Part shown: positions 1-9,731 of the stretch, in pieces
Position numbering within the stretch: position 1 is the stretch's first letter
Layout of the letters: each line of letters begins with the position of its first letter
From: Synergistaceae bacterium
Lineage (GTDB): Bacteria; Synergistota; Synergistia; Synergistales; Synergistaceae
Assembly (NCBI GenBank): GCA_031258255.1
Contig: JAIRNC010000083.1
Location: forward strand, 1 to 35,758
Reading direction: 5' to 3'
Length of the DNA stretch: 35,758 nucleotides
Notes under the pieces: model-generated
Database searches by the model: none
Seen by the model: the letters and a program-made list of their open reading frames with translations, nothing else
Told to the model about the DNA's origin: nothing
Position numbers and translations under genes: made by a program

Positions 1-233
1 CGCAGAGTGTCGAACGTCAATTTGTAATTCGCGCTTACCAGCACAGACGAAACCTTATCTGGATTTCCGACGGCATAAAGCCCAGGATCGATTTTGTAGT
101 TCATCCGGCCAATGCCGAAGCGCGCCTTGAACGCCCCTAGATAATCCCTCGCTCTGAGCGACGTGGGCGCTGAAGCAATATTATTATTGCCGACACGACA
201 GCAATTTTCGGCACAGCGACGATTATTGCTCAT
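1..233 (-). CDS. hgcA: HgcA-like corrinoid protein, N-terminal fragment
   Basis: Only the first 77 codons lie in the window; the gene runs off the left edge. The ATG overlaps the stop of the upstream ArsR gene (ATGA), so the two are probably translationally coupled. Visible features are a Cys-rich N-terminus (C7, C11, C12), then FKARFGIGRMNYKIDPGLYA (residues 35-54) and VSANYKLTFDTL (66-77). Spacing and wording match the start of the corrinoid-binding domain of HgcA, the methylcobalamin protein that transfers a methyl group to Hg(II) with HgcB. The same fold occurs in the CdhD-type corrinoid protein of acetyl-CoA synthase and in non-methylating paralogues. The diagnostic cap-helix motif N(V/I)WCAAGK and any hgcB would lie just beyond position 1, so a paralogue cannot be excluded. 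The ArsR neighbour favours HgcA, because such regulators are known next to hgcAB. Confidence 0.62.
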   Translation of the reverse strand, partial: MSNNRRCAENCCRVGNNNIASAPTSLRARDYLGAFKARFGIGRMNYKIDPGLYAVGNPDKVSSVLVSANYKLTFDTL

Positions 234-550
234 TCACAGCACCTGGCATTTTCATCGTTGTCGGACGCTATAGTCACGGCTGTAAGTTCCTGCAAAAGCC
301 TGGCGGCGTTTTTGCTTCCATCCGCACTTATAGAGTAGTACGTCCATTTCCCTTGTTTTCTCGCTGAAATAACTCCGCTGTCCACGAGGACTTTCATATG
401 ATGGGAAAGCGTGGACTGGCCGATTTCGACCTTTTCCAGCAAGACACAAGCGCATTTCTCACCGCTCCGCAAAAGCTCTAAAACTCTGAGCCTTGTCTCG
501 TCGCAAAACGCCTTAAATACTTTTGCGTTATCCAGATGGCACTTATCCAC
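230..550 (-). CDS. ArsR-family metal/metalloid-type transcriptional regulator
   Basis: Small winged-helix regulator of about 106-110 aa. Counted from an upstream GTG at 562, the protein has DETRLRVLELL (21-31), KCACVLLEK (Cys37 and Cys39, the place of the ELCVC metal-binding motif in ArsR/SmtB proteins), recognition helix QSTLSHHMKVL (49-59), a GKWTYYSI wing and a C-terminal CC pair (108-109). Cysteines at these places suggest thiol-based sensing of a soft metal or metalloid; the ligand is an inference. Two GTG starts are possible. The one at 562 directly abuts the GAGG Shine-Dalgarno, while the one at 550 lies 11 bases downstream of it and is preferred here. The gene overlaps the HgcA-like gene by four bases, so it probably controls that operon and itself through the inverted repeat at 568-601. 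Confidence 0.9.
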   Translation of the reverse strand: MDKCHLDNAKVFKAFCDETRLRVLELLRSGEKCACVLLEKVEIGQSTLSHHMKVLVDSGVISARKQGKWTYYSISADGSKNAARLLQELTAVTIASDNDENARCCE

Positions 551-567
551 AGAAACAAACACCTCAA

Positions 568-601
568 ATCGAATATCTTCAATATAAATATTATATTCGA
601 T
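568..601. promoter_or_regulatory. Inverted repeat upstream of arsR, probable operator
   Basis: Nine-base arms ATCGAATAT (568-576) and ATATTCGAT (593-601) flank a 16-base AT-rich centre, immediately upstream of the ArsR start. ArsR-family operators are typically imperfect AT-rich palindromes overlapping the promoter of their own operon, which fits. The -10 is probably inside the AT-rich centre, but no single box can be chosen with confidence. Confidence 0.5.
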
Positions 602-881
602 ACATCTAAAGAAATCAATATGTTTTTGCGAACAGAATCAACCGAGGCGATTCATGGTGCTTTCAGCACCCGGCCATCGGGCATGAGCGAATCAGGGAAA
701 AGACATGATAGGCGCGAGGACCTGAGGACAGAAAAGCGGGCGGAAAAAACACGCCGCCCGCCAGATCCAGCACTAAAACACCCCCCCTCGTAACAACGAA
801 TGCCCCTAAACCACTTCCGCAAGCGGGCCGACCGCACTCGTAAGATTGAAGTAGTAATTACTTCTTTGTCAGCATAAGTCT
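602..881. other. Intergenic region between arsR and the AbrB-family gene
   Basis: No convincing gene is present. A short hairpin (GAAGTA/TACTTC, 848-864) sits 17 bases downstream of the AbrB-family stop codon. A stronger GC hairpin lies at 736-761 and is listed separately. The rest is unremarkable spacer; a small plus-strand frame across 536-793 has no recognisable content or ribosome-binding site. Confidence 0.5.
731..761 (-). terminator. Candidate rho-independent terminator for the AbrB-family gene
   Basis: Perfect 8-bp GC stem (GCGGGCGG 736-743 with CCGCCCGC 754-761) around a 10-base loop. Read on the minus strand, the stem is followed by TTTTC. The short T-run and the distance of about 120 bases from the stop codon make it only moderately convincing. 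Confidence 0.45.
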
Positions 882-1925
882 TTAGAACAGCATGGTCACC
901 AGCGGGTAGAGTGTGACTATGCTGATTATGCGGACGGCGTGGAAGACCGAGGCCGTGAAGGTGTCTGCGCCGATTTCCTCGGCATATACCGATATCTGGC
1001 TTATGCCAGCCGGCGCGGCACACAAAAGGCAGGTCACTAGATCCCAGTCCGTATGCTTGTACAGTAAAAACGCGAACAGCGCGCTTCCTGCGATCATCAC
1101 GCCAGTGACGGCGAGAGCCGGCATGAGCAGATTCCCCAGCGCGGACACGGTATCGGGCGTCAGGCGTTCCCCCGTCACCATGCCCAGCGCTATCTGGGCG
1201 AAACAGCGTATGCGCGTGTCGTAACGGTAACTTTTCCCGATGGCGGTAGCGTAAGCGCCGCTCGCGACCATGGCGCCGATTAAGGCGCCGGTCGGGATGC
1301 CGAGCAGCTTTCCCGCTATCGCTCCTATGAGCGACACGAGGACGAGCGCGGCATATTCGCCCAGCCCGAAGGGAGGCATGGCCCTTTCCTCGCCCCGTGC
1401 CGGCTTGGCCTGGCCTTGTCTGCCGCCGATTTTTTCCGCTATCTTCGCGAAATATGGGATCAGCATGAGGAAGGTCACGATTCTAAATGTCTGTATGAAC
1501 GCGATGACCGACACGTCCGCGTCCACGGAGATGCCGTAGATGATCATCTCAGCGATGCCGCCAGCCGCGCCGCTGATCAGCGACGTATGCAGGTCGAGGC
1601 CGGAGAGGGCGTACAGGGCGAACCCCGATGCGAGAGAGAGGGATAGCATGGCCACGGACAAGGACAGGACGGGGCGCAGGAGTTTCAGGATCTGCCCGAA
1701 CACGTCCCGTCCAATCAGCCGGCCCAGCATTATCCCGATCAGCGTGTTGGAGGCGAAGGAGACCGCCCAGACTGGAAATTCAGGAAGGTGTCCCGCCATG
1801 CCGACCAGCCCGCAGGCGAACATCGATCCGAGGAGGGCCGGGCTGGGGATTTTAAGCTTGCTGAACAGCAGGTAGCCGGCGCTGCCGACGAGGAACGAAA
1901 AGAAAAAGCCGCTTATCTGATGCAT
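882..1925 (-). CDS. AbrB-family (AmoA-like) integral membrane protein
   Basis: A 347-aa, very hydrophobic protein with about ten predicted membrane segments in two similar halves. Each half carries a small-residue-rich helix followed by a conserved Gly/Pro turn: PSPALLGSMFACG near the N-terminus and IPTGALIGAMVASG in the second half. This is the duplicated layout of the AbrB/ammonia-monooxygenase-like membrane family (Pfam AbrB, TIGR03082), of about 350 aa. Members are putative transporters of unknown substrate; E. coli AbrB is named for an aidB regulation phenotype, not a proven activity. The ATG start has a GGGAG Shine-Dalgarno 8-10 bases upstream. The gene is single and divergent from tgt. 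It is unrelated to the Bacillus DNA-binding protein also called AbrB. Confidence 0.85.
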   Translation of the reverse strand: MHQISGFFFSFLVGSAGYLLFSKLKIPSPALLGSMFACGLVGMAGHLPEFPVWAVSFASNTLIGIMLGRLIGRDVFGQILKLLRPVLSLSVAMLSLSLASGFALYALSGLDLHTSLISGAAGGIAEMIIYGISVDADVSVIAFIQTFRIVTFLMLIPYFAKIAEKIGGRQGQAKPARGEERAMPPFGLGEYAALVLVSLIGAIAGKLLGIPTGALIGAMVASGAYATAIGKSYRYDTRIRCFAQIALGMVTGERLTPDTVSALGNLLMPALAVTGVMIAGSALFAFLLYKHTDWDLVTCLLCAAPAGISQISVYAEEIGADTFTASVFHAVRIISIVTLYPLVTMLF

Positions 1926-1973
1926 TGAACAATCTCCCTTTGCAGACGCGGATCAACCGATACTTGCCGCGCT

Positions 1974-1989
1974 GCTTGAACGCTCAAGC
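1974..1989. promoter_or_regulatory. Palindrome upstream of the AbrB-family gene
   Basis: Perfect 6-bp arms GCTTGA and TCAAGC around ACGC, about 50 bases upstream of the AbrB-family start codon. The position suits an operator in the leader or promoter. No regulator is identified, and a 6-bp arm could occur by chance. Confidence 0.25.
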
Positions 1990-2138
1990 CAATATTAGCA
2001 CTTTTTAGGCGTTGCGTTGCGTATGCATGACAGTGCGACAGCATTTACTTTTTGCTGAATATGCCTGTCAAGTTCCCCTTGAAGCAACTGACCGTCGTAA
2101 AATGCCCTCACCCTGCACCGGGTCGCGGCGCCCCTTGG

Positions 2139-2147
2139 TGATATAAT
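2139..2147 (+). promoter_or_regulatory. Extended -10 promoter for tgt
   Basis: TGATATAAT is a perfect TATAAT preceded by the TGn extended -10 element, about 87 bases upstream of the tgt GTG. No good -35 lies 16-18 bases upstream, as is common for extended -10 promoters. The rest of the 1926-2233 spacer contains the AbrB-side palindrome and a leader hairpin, but no gene. Confidence 0.5.
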
Positions 2148-2149
2148 GA

Positions 2150-3352
<1,203 letters not shown>

Positions 3353-3353
3353 C

Positions 3354-4319
3354 ATGGCGGAAAAGGGCAGGATCGTCCCGGCGACGGAGGAGTACATCAG
3401 GGAGGCCTCGCGCATCATACTGAGCGGCGGGCTCGTGGCGTTTCCCACAGAGACGGTTTACGGACTGGGGGCTAACGCGCTGGACGGCGGCGCTGTGAGC
3501 CGGATATTCGCCGCGAAGGGCCGCCCCCAGGACAACCCACTCATCGTTCACGTCTCGGGCGCGGAGCAGGCAACGGAGTACGCCGTCGTCAGCAAGTGCG
3601 CACGGAAGCTGATGGAGAGCTTCTGGCCAGGGCCGCTGACGGTGGTGCTGTATTCCAAGGGGCCTGTCCCGGACGTGACGAGGGCAGGCCTCGACACGGT
3701 GGCGCTCCGCGCGCCCCGGCACCCTGTGGCCCTCTCGCTGATAGAGGAATCCGGCGTCCCCATAGCCGCGCCGTCCGCGAACAGGAGCGGTCGCCCCAGC
3801 CCCACGTCCGCTGTGGCCGTGGCAGACGACCTGGGCTGCGCGGTGGATCTCATCATAGACGGAGGCCCCTCGTCCGTGGGGCTTGAGTCGACCGTCGTGG
3901 ACGCCACGCGCGACAGGGCGGTCATCCTGCGCCCGGGAGGTGTCACGAGGGAGATGCTGGAGAGCGTCGTCGGCCTGTCCGGCGGCTGCAGCGAGATCGC
4001 GCATCGGTCGCCCGGGACGCGGCACAGGCATTACGCGCCGGACATCCCTCTCTTTCTCTGGGACGGCGCCGATCACGCGCCGTTCCTTGAGGTATCGGGC
4101 TTGAAGTGGTGCTATATGGGCACCAAAGAGCCGCCGGAGGATACGGGCGCGCCGTACAGGGAGGTGATTTTCGGCTCGCTGGGCGAGTATGCCAGCGGGC
4201 TTTTCGCGAGGCTCCGGGAGTTCGAGGCGAGCGGCGCGGAGATGATCATAGCGCAGATCCCATGGGATGACGGCATCGGCTTGGCGATCCGCAACCGTCT
4301 GGAGAGGGCGGCAGAATGA
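3354..4319 (+). CDS. tsaC: Threonylcarbamoyl-AMP synthase, long Sua5 form
   Basis: 321 aa. It makes L-threonylcarbamoyl-AMP from threonine, bicarbonate and ATP, the first step of t6A37 modification of ANN-decoding tRNAs. The YrdC core shows PTETVYGLG (31-39), the KGRPQDNPL loop (55-63), APSANRSGRPSPT and ESTVVD. A linker with HYAPDIP leads into the C-terminal Sua5 domain, so this is the two-domain form rather than short TsaC. The ATG at 3354 is chosen because GCGGAGGAT lies about 11 bases upstream; an earlier in-frame start at 3318 would overlap tgt and lacks such a site. It immediately follows tgt. Confidence 0.95.
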   Translation: MAEKGRIVPATEEYIREASRIILSGGLVAFPTETVYGLGANALDGGAVSRIFAAKGRPQDNPLIVHVSGAEQATEYAVVSKCARKLMESFWPGPLTVVLYSKGPVPDVTRAGLDTVALRAPRHPVALSLIEESGVPIAAPSANRSGRPSPTSAVAVADDLGCAVDLIIDGGPSSVGLESTVVDATRDRAVILRPGGVTREMLESVVGLSGGCSEIAHRSPGTRHRHYAPDIPLFLWDGADHAPFLEVSGLKWCYMGTKEPPEDTGAPYREVIFGSLGEYASGLFARLREFEASGAEMIIAQIPWDDGIGLAIRNRLERAAE

Positions 4320-4340
4320 AAAAACCAGGCTTGGCGGGAC

Positions 4341-4368
4341 TTGGTTCAATAAACGAGTAGAATAATAT
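4341..4368 (+). promoter_or_regulatory. Candidate promoter of the dpp operon
   Basis: TTGGTT (4341-4346), a 16-base spacer and TAATAT (4363-4368) lie 20-48 bases upstream of the D-aminopeptidase ATG, in an AT-richer 69-base gap after the tsaC stop. An overlapping TAGAAT (4358-4363) is an alternative -10. No hairpin or operator-like palindrome is evident. Confidence 0.4.
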
Positions 4369-4388
4369 AACGAAATGAGGCGTGAGGC

Positions 4389-5219
4389 ATGAAAATATTT
4401 ATCAGCGCTGATATGGAGGGCGCGACGGGTGTCGTAAGGGTAGCCCAGACCGACCACAGGGAGAAGGAGTACGAGTTCGGCTGCAAGATGATGTTGCACG
4501 ACGTGAAGGCCGTCATCGAGGGCGCGCTTGCGGCCGGCGCGGATAGCGTGCTGGTGAACGACTCGCACTGGCGGATGATCAACCTCGATATCTCTGAGTT
4601 CGGCTTCGGCGACAACGTGCGCCTCATCAGCGGCTCGGCGAAGCTCCTTTGTATGGTGGAAGGTTTCGATACGGCGGATGCCGCCTTTTTCGTAGGGTAC
4701 CACGCGATGGCCGGCACCGCTTGCGCGACCATAGACCACACCATGAGCGGGTCTGCGGTCTACTCCGTAACGCTCAACGGGAAGGAACTGGGCGAGACTG
4801 GGCTCAACGCCGCCGTGTGCGCGCAGAGGAATATTCCGCTTGCCCTGGTGACGGGCGACGCCGCCGTGTGCGCGGAAGCGTCAGAGCTTCTGGGCTGCGG
4901 CCTCGTGACGGCTTGCGTCAAGGAAGCGCGCGGGAGGGAGGCCGCTGAGTGCCTTCTGCCCGAGGCGAGCGCGGACGTCCTGAGGGAAGCGGCGAGCGAG
5001 GCCGTCCAGCGCGCGCGGGCAGGCAAGTCTCCCGTAATGGACATCGGCGACGGCTCGTTTGACCTGCGCATAGCGTTTCACAACTCGAAACAGTGCGACG
5101 AGGCCGCGATCCTGCCCGGCACTGAAAGACTCGACGGGCGCACGGTCCGCGTGACCGGGCGTGATATGACCGACATGATGCGAATGGCGCTGTCGCTGAT
5201 ATCGCTAGCCGCGAGCTAA
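4389..5219 (+). CDS. dppA: D-aminopeptidase, M55 family (DppA)
   Basis: 276 aa. M55 enzymes are zinc D-aminopeptidases that release N-terminal D-amino acids, classically D-Ala from D-Ala-D-Ala and D-Ala-containing peptides. The metal and catalytic residues known from Bacillus DppA are in place: Asp8 and Glu10 in SADMEG, His60 in NDSHW, His105 in GYHAM, His117 in IDHTMSG and Glu136 in GETGLN. No signal peptide, so cytoplasmic. It heads a run of peptide ABC transporter genes, the same combination as the B. subtilis dppABCDE operon, so it probably hydrolyses imported cell-wall-derived D-peptides. A TGAGG ribosome site is 8 bases before the ATG. Confidence 0.95.
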   Translation: MKIFISADMEGATGVVRVAQTDHREKEYEFGCKMMLHDVKAVIEGALAAGADSVLVNDSHWRMINLDISEFGFGDNVRLISGSAKLLCMVEGFDTADAAFFVGYHAMAGTACATIDHTMSGSAVYSVTLNGKELGETGLNAAVCAQRNIPLALVTGDAAVCAEASELLGCGLVTACVKEARGREAAECLLPEASADVLREAASEAVQRARAGKSPVMDIGDGSFDLRIAFHNSKQCDEAAILPGTERLDGRTVRVTGRDMTDMMRMALSLISLAAS

Positions 5220-5271
5220 GCGTATACATAGATTCCGCTCCAAAAAATTTCAAGAAGGCAGGGTGTTGGAA

Positions 5272-6843
5272 ATGATGAGGAAAAACGCGCTCGGAATCCT
5301 GTTGGTCGTTATGTCGGTATTTTTTCTGACCGCCGCCGCCTCGGCTGCGGAGAAGAAGATCCTGAGGTACGGCGCCGTTCCGATGAAATCCACGCTCGAT
5401 ATGGAACTCAACACCTACAATATGGTCATGGACATTTCCGACCATATCACGGAGACGCTCGTCAGATACGATGACGACATGAACATAGTGCCGGTCCTGG
5501 TCAAAGAACTCCCCAAGCCGTCAGCGGACGGCAAGACGTACCGGTTCGAGCTGAAGCCCGGCATAAAGTTCCATGACGGGACGACACTCAAGGCCTCGGA
5601 CGTGAAATTCACGTTCGAGCGCATGTTCACCCCGTCGACCGGCGCCCTGATGACGTCGCTCTACACGATGATAGAGGGCGCGCCTGAGATGCTGGACGGC
5701 AAAGCCACTACCCTCAAGGGTTTCAAGGTCATAAACGACAACGTCTTCGAGATAACCTTATCATCGCCATACTCGCCGTTTTTGGCCTGTCTCTCCGCGT
5801 CATACGCGTCAATCTACCCGGAAAAGGCCTGCAAGGCGGCCGGCAAGGACTGGGGGCTCACGACTTTCATAGGGACGGGGCCGTTCAAGGCTGAAAAGAT
5901 AGACTTCGACAACGCGGTCAGCACAGTGCGCTTCGACGATTATCACGGGACGAAGGCCAAGCTCGACGGCATCGAGTTCGTGTTCATAGAGGATCCGAAC
6001 ACGCGCCGGATGGAGTACGAACGCGGCAACATCGACGTGATGTGGCTCGACGCGACGATTTACCCGGAGTACTCGAAGAACGCGAAATTCGCCCCCGAGA
6101 TCAGGGAGTTCACCCCTATGGGGACCATATACGTCAACCTCAACTTCAAGTTTGTCGATGATGTCAAGGTGCGCGAGGCGGTAAGCCTCGCTATCGACCG
6201 CGGCGTCCTCACCCGCGACCTCATGAAGAGCACGGCGAAGGAAGCGACGACGTTCATCCCGCCCGGGATGATGGGGCATGACCCTTCCGCGCCCAAATAC
6301 GAGTTCAACGTCGAAAAGGCGAAGGCCCTGCTTGCGGAGGCGGGGTACCCCGACGGGCTCGAACTGGAGGGCATCGTCCGCAACACGAACGCTACCGGTA
6401 CGCTGGGCAGGACGCTGCTCTCGGTTCAAAACATGCTCGCGGCGGCCGGCATCGATCTCAAGGTAACGCAGGTCGACCCAGCTACGTGGACGGACATGCG
6501 CAACGCCGGCAAAGTGCCGCTCAGCATCGGCAACTGGTACGCCGACTTCGCAGACCCGGACGGGCTGATCACCCTTATGGAGTCGTCGATTTCAAGGACC
6601 CTGTCAGCGAATTACAACAGCCCGGAGTATGACGGCTTGTTAGCTGAGGGGCGACTGATCACCGACGCGGCGAAAAGGGAGGAGATATACAAAAAGGCGG
6701 ATCATCTGGCGACAAGGGTGGACTACGCCACGATGCCGCTCTTTCATGAGACCATGTATTACCTGACGAAGCCATACGTCAAGAATTTTAAGATGACGCC
6801 CACGTATGTATTCCATTTCTTTGGTGCCGACATAGTGAAATGA
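5272..6843 (+). CDS. dppE: Peptide ABC transporter substrate-binding protein (SBP family 5)
   Basis: About 523 aa. The N-terminus is a classic signal peptide: MRKN, a hydrophobic stretch, then a likely cut after TAAASA before AEKK. There is no lipobox Cys, so it should be a soluble periplasmic protein, consistent with a diderm envelope. The mature part carries family-5 solute-binding signatures (LKASDVKFTFERM, a GTGPF segment, VREAVSLAIDR) and the usual length for dipeptide/oligopeptide binders. ATG at 5272 is preferred, with AAGGCAGGG 8 bases upstream; a GTG at 5263 in the same frame would add three residues and sits too close to that site. Ligand assignment to D-Ala peptides rests on the adjacent D-aminopeptidase gene. 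Confidence 0.93.
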   Translation: MMRKNALGILLVVMSVFFLTAAASAAEKKILRYGAVPMKSTLDMELNTYNMVMDISDHITETLVRYDDDMNIVPVLVKELPKPSADGKTYRFELKPGIKFHDGTTLKASDVKFTFERMFTPSTGALMTSLYTMIEGAPEMLDGKATTLKGFKVINDNVFEITLSSPYSPFLACLSASYASIYPEKACKAAGKDWGLTTFIGTGPFKAEKIDFDNAVSTVRFDDYHGTKAKLDGIEFVFIEDPNTRRMEYERGNIDVMWLDATIYPEYSKNAKFAPEIREFTPMGTIYVNLNFKFVDDVKVREAVSLAIDRGVLTRDLMKSTAKEATTFIPPGMMGHDPSAPKYEFNVEKAKALLAEAGYPDGLELEGIVRNTNATGTLGRTLLSVQNMLAAAGIDLKVTQVDPATWTDMRNAGKVPLSIGNWYADFADPDGLITLMESSISRTLSANYNSPEYDGLLAEGRLITDAAKREEIYKKADHLATRVDYATMPLFHETMYYLTKPYVKNFKMTPTYVFHFFGADIVK

Positions 6844-6871
6844 GGGCTTCCAGGCTATGAAGGGATAACCG

Positions 6872-7801
6872 ATGGGGGCATATATCCTGAAGCGGCTCGC
6901 TCAGACGTTTGTAGTGCTCTGGGGAGTCTCGCTCGTCACGTTCATCCTGATGAACGTCGTGCCGGGGGATCCGGTCCTGCTCATGCTCGAAAGGCGCGCG
7001 CGGCCAGAGGATGTCGCGCGCGTCAGGCATGAGATGGGGCTGGATAAGCCAAGGGCGGTTCAGTACTTCGAATTTGTCGCTAAAGCGGTGAGGCTCGACC
7101 TGGGGAGATCGTACTTCACGAAGGAGCCGGTCACAACCGCCCTCACGCGGCGGTTCGGCGTGACTGTACGGCTTGCCTCGTTGGCATACGCCATCGCGCT
7201 CCTGCTTGGGATTTCGATGGGTGTGGCGGCGGCTCTGAAGAGAGGGAGTGCCTTTGACTCGCTCATCACCGGAGGCGCTGCCCTCGGGATCTCGGCCCCT
7301 GTGTTCTGGGTAGCGATCTTGCTCCAGATTGTATTCGGGCTTCGCCTGGCGTGGTTCCCGATCAGCGGGATCAGGTCGCCCGGCAGTTTCGTGCTGCCGG
7401 CGGCGGCGCTCGGGATCCGCTACATAGCTTCCATATCGCGCGTGACGAGGACCAGTATGCTGGAGGTCATAAGCCAGGACTACATCAGGACGGCCAGGGC
7501 CAAAGGCCTGGCGGAAAAAACGGTCATTTTAAAACATGCGCTCAAAAACGCGCTCATCCCGATCATCACGCTCGCGGGAACGGAGCTGGGCAACTTACTG
7601 GCGGGCTCGATGCTCACAGAATGGGTCTTCGCGATCCCTGGGATGGGGAAGCAGATGGTTGATAGCATACTCATGAGGGATCTCCCCATGCTCCAGGGGA
7701 CGGTGCTCTATGTCGCGGTGATATTCGTCATGTCCAACCTCGTCGTCGATATATCATACGCCTTCATAGATCCTAGGATCCGGTACTCACATGGCGACTG
7801 A
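6872..7801 (+). CDS. dppB: Peptide ABC transporter permease DppB
   Basis: 309 aa with six predicted membrane helices. It starts with the hallmark DppB/OppB N-terminus (YILKRLAQTF, then MNVVPGDPV) and has the cytoplasmic EAA loop with SQDYIRTARAKGLAEKTVI, which docks the ATPases. It forms the heterodimeric membrane channel with DppC. Twenty-eight bases separate it from the binding-protein gene; its last 11 bases overlap the start of dppC, implying coupled translation. Confidence 0.95.
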   Translation: MGAYILKRLAQTFVVLWGVSLVTFILMNVVPGDPVLLMLERRARPEDVARVRHEMGLDKPRAVQYFEFVAKAVRLDLGRSYFTKEPVTTALTRRFGVTVRLASLAYAIALLLGISMGVAAALKRGSAFDSLITGGAALGISAPVFWVAILLQIVFGLRLAWFPISGIRSPGSFVLPAAALGIRYIASISRVTRTSMLEVISQDYIRTARAKGLAEKTVILKHALKNALIPIITLAGTELGNLLAGSMLTEWVFAIPGMGKQMVDSILMRDLPMLQGTVLYVAVIFVMSNLVVDISYAFIDPRIRYSHGD

Positions 7802-8702
7802 GGGCGCGGGGCTGGGCGCGGCAGGCGGTTTCGCGGGCCAGGAGGACGCGGAGGCAAGGAGCAGGGGTTTCTGGGCCGACAGTATGTCACGGCTCGCGGA
7901 AAACCGTCTCGTCCTCGCGGCGGCGCTCATCCTGGCCGTGCTCGTGGCAGTCGCCATCTTTGCGCCGAGCGTCGCGCCGTATGACCCGGCCAAACAGTCG
8001 CTGGCTGAAAGTTTGCAGGGGCCGGGGGCGAGGCATCTGCTGGGTACGGACGAAATGGGGCGGGACATATTGTCACGTATCATTTACGGCACTAGGATTT
8101 CGCTCTCGGTCGGGATCGTCTCGCAGATCATAGCGTGTTGCGTGGGCGTGTGCCTGGGGGCGCTTGCGGGATTTTACGGCGGTTTTACGGATACGCTCAT
8201 CTCGCGCGCCATCGAGATTTTCTCAGCATTCCCGGAGCTGCTCTTCGCGATAGGCATAATGTTCGTCCTGGGGCCGGGGGTCATCAACGTCTTTATAGCC
8301 CTGGGGCTTCTCTCCTGGACGCGCTACGCGCGGCTCGTGAGGGGCCAGGTCATGCAGCTCCGCGAGATGGAGTACGCCCAGGCCTGCGTGGCCTGCGGCG
8401 GCTCGAACGCGAGGGTAATCCTGCGTCATCTGCTGCCGAACTGCTTTTCCACGATCATAGTCCTGGTGACGCTCGGCATCCCAGGGGCAATCCTCATGGA
8501 GGCCTCTCTCAGTTACATAGGGCTAGGCGTCCAGCCGCCCACGGCCAGCTGGGGGCAGATGATAAGCGCGGCGCAGCAGTATATCAGCTTTTATCCGTAC
8601 TACAGCATAGCGCCCGGCATAGCGATCATCGTGACGGTGCTTGCGTTCAACATATTCGGGGACGGTCTGCGCGACGCGCTGGATCCCCGCATCCGGGAAT
8701 AG
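7791..8702 (+). CDS. dppC: Peptide ABC transporter permease DppC
   Basis: 303 aa. A polar N-terminal tail of about 35 residues, longer than in many DppC proteins and rich in Gly/Ala/Glu, precedes the first membrane helix. The typical APYDP and HLLGTDEMGRDILSRIIYG motifs follow, then four or five further helices and the EAA loop (MEYAQACVACGGSNARVILR). It pairs with DppB. The ATG lies within the last codons of dppB, so initiation is probably by coupling; only a weak Shine-Dalgarno is visible. Confidence 0.95.
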   Translation: MATEGAGLGAAGGFAGQEDAEARSRGFWADSMSRLAENRLVLAAALILAVLVAVAIFAPSVAPYDPAKQSLAESLQGPGARHLLGTDEMGRDILSRIIYGTRISLSVGIVSQIIACCVGVCLGALAGFYGGFTDTLISRAIEIFSAFPELLFAIGIMFVLGPGVINVFIALGLLSWTRYARLVRGQVMQLREMEYAQACVACGGSNARVILRHLLPNCFSTIIVLVTLGIPGAILMEASLSYIGLGVQPPTASWGQMISAAQQYISFYPYYSIAPGIAIIVTVLAFNIFGDGLRDALDPRIRE

Positions 8703-8711
8703 GGCCGGCTG

Positions 8712-9731
8712 ATGGATACGCTAGCGGTACAGGGGGTGCCGAGCCTGTTGTCAGTGCGCAACCTGCGGGTCAGTTTCAACATGAAGAGGGGCGCGGTGAG
8801 GGCGGTCGACGACGTGAGTTTCGAAGTGTCGAGGGGCGAGACGCTCGGCATAGTCGGGGAATCCGGCTGCGGGAAGAGCGTCACGGCCCTTTCGATAATG
8901 CGCCTCATCGCGGAGCCGGGCCGCATCGAGGGCGGCCAGATACGATACGGCGGGGTGAATCTGCTCGATCTTTCGATGCGCGAGATGCGCGGGATACGCG
9001 GCAATAAGATAGCGATGATCTTTCAGGAGCCGATGACGTCGCTGAACCCAGTCCTTACGATAGGGAGCCAGATATCGGAGGCGCTGCGTCTCCATGAGGG
9101 TTTGGGCCGGCGCGAGGCGCTGGACAGGGCTGTCGAAATGCTCTCGGTTGTGAACATCCCGATGCCGGAGAAGCGCGCGAGGGAGTATCCGCACCAGCTT
9201 TCCGGCGGTATGCGGCAGCGCGTGATGATCGCGATGGCCCTGTGCTGCAAGCCCGACGTCCTGATATGCGACGAGCCGACCACCGCGCTCGACGTGACCA
9301 TTCAGGCGCAGATAATCTCCCTGATAGAGGATCTGAAGGTGAGAACCGGGGCTGCGGTCATCATGATAACCCATGACCTCGGCGTGATTTCAGAGATCGC
9401 CGACAAGGTCATAGTCATGTACGCTGGCAAGATCATCGAGGAGGGCGGCAAGACGGATGTCCTCACGAATCCCCTGCACCCGTACACGGAGGGCCTTTTG
9501 AACGCCGTCCCGCGCATAGACAGGGACAGCGACGAGCTGAGCGTGATCCCTGGAATGGTCCCGAACCTGGCCTTCCTGCCCGAAGGGTGTCGCTTTCGTC
9601 CGCGCTGCCGGTACGCCAGGGAAATATGCCGGAGCGCCCCGGTCAAGGCGTCCGGCTTCGGCGGCATTGCGCCTCGCGGCGTCAGCTGCTGGAAATTTCA
9701 ACCGGCATGGGGAGGCGAGGCGGATGTCTGA
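8712..9731 (+). CDS. dppD: Peptide ABC transporter ATP-binding protein DppD
   Basis: 339 aa cytoplasmic ATPase. Walker A GESGCGKS (49-56), Q-loop in FQEPMTS, signature LSGGMRQ (163-169), Walker B VLICDEP (183-189) and the H-loop ITHDLG are intact. The C-terminal oligopeptide-ATPase extension carries the Cys cluster [14 protein letters not shown] typical of OppD/DppD, which in characterised relatives can bind a [4Fe-4S] cluster. The ATG follows dppC by 9 bases. The end overlaps the start of dppF by 8 bases. Confidence 0.95.
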   Translation: MDTLAVQGVPSLLSVRNLRVSFNMKRGAVRAVDDVSFEVSRGETLGIVGESGCGKSVTALSIMRLIAEPGRIEGGQIRYGGVNLLDLSMREMRGIRGNKIAMIFQEPMTSLNPVLTIGSQISEALRLHEGLGRREALDRAVEMLSVVNIPMPEKRAREYPHQLSGGMRQRVMIAMALCCKPDVLICDEPTTALDVTIQAQIISLIEDLKVRTGAAVIMITHDLGVISEIADKVIVMYAGKIIEEGGKTDVLTNPLHPYTEGLLNAVPRIDRDSDELSVIPGMVPNLAFLPEGCRFRPRCRYAREICRSAPVKASGFGGIAPRGVSCWKFQPAWGGEADV

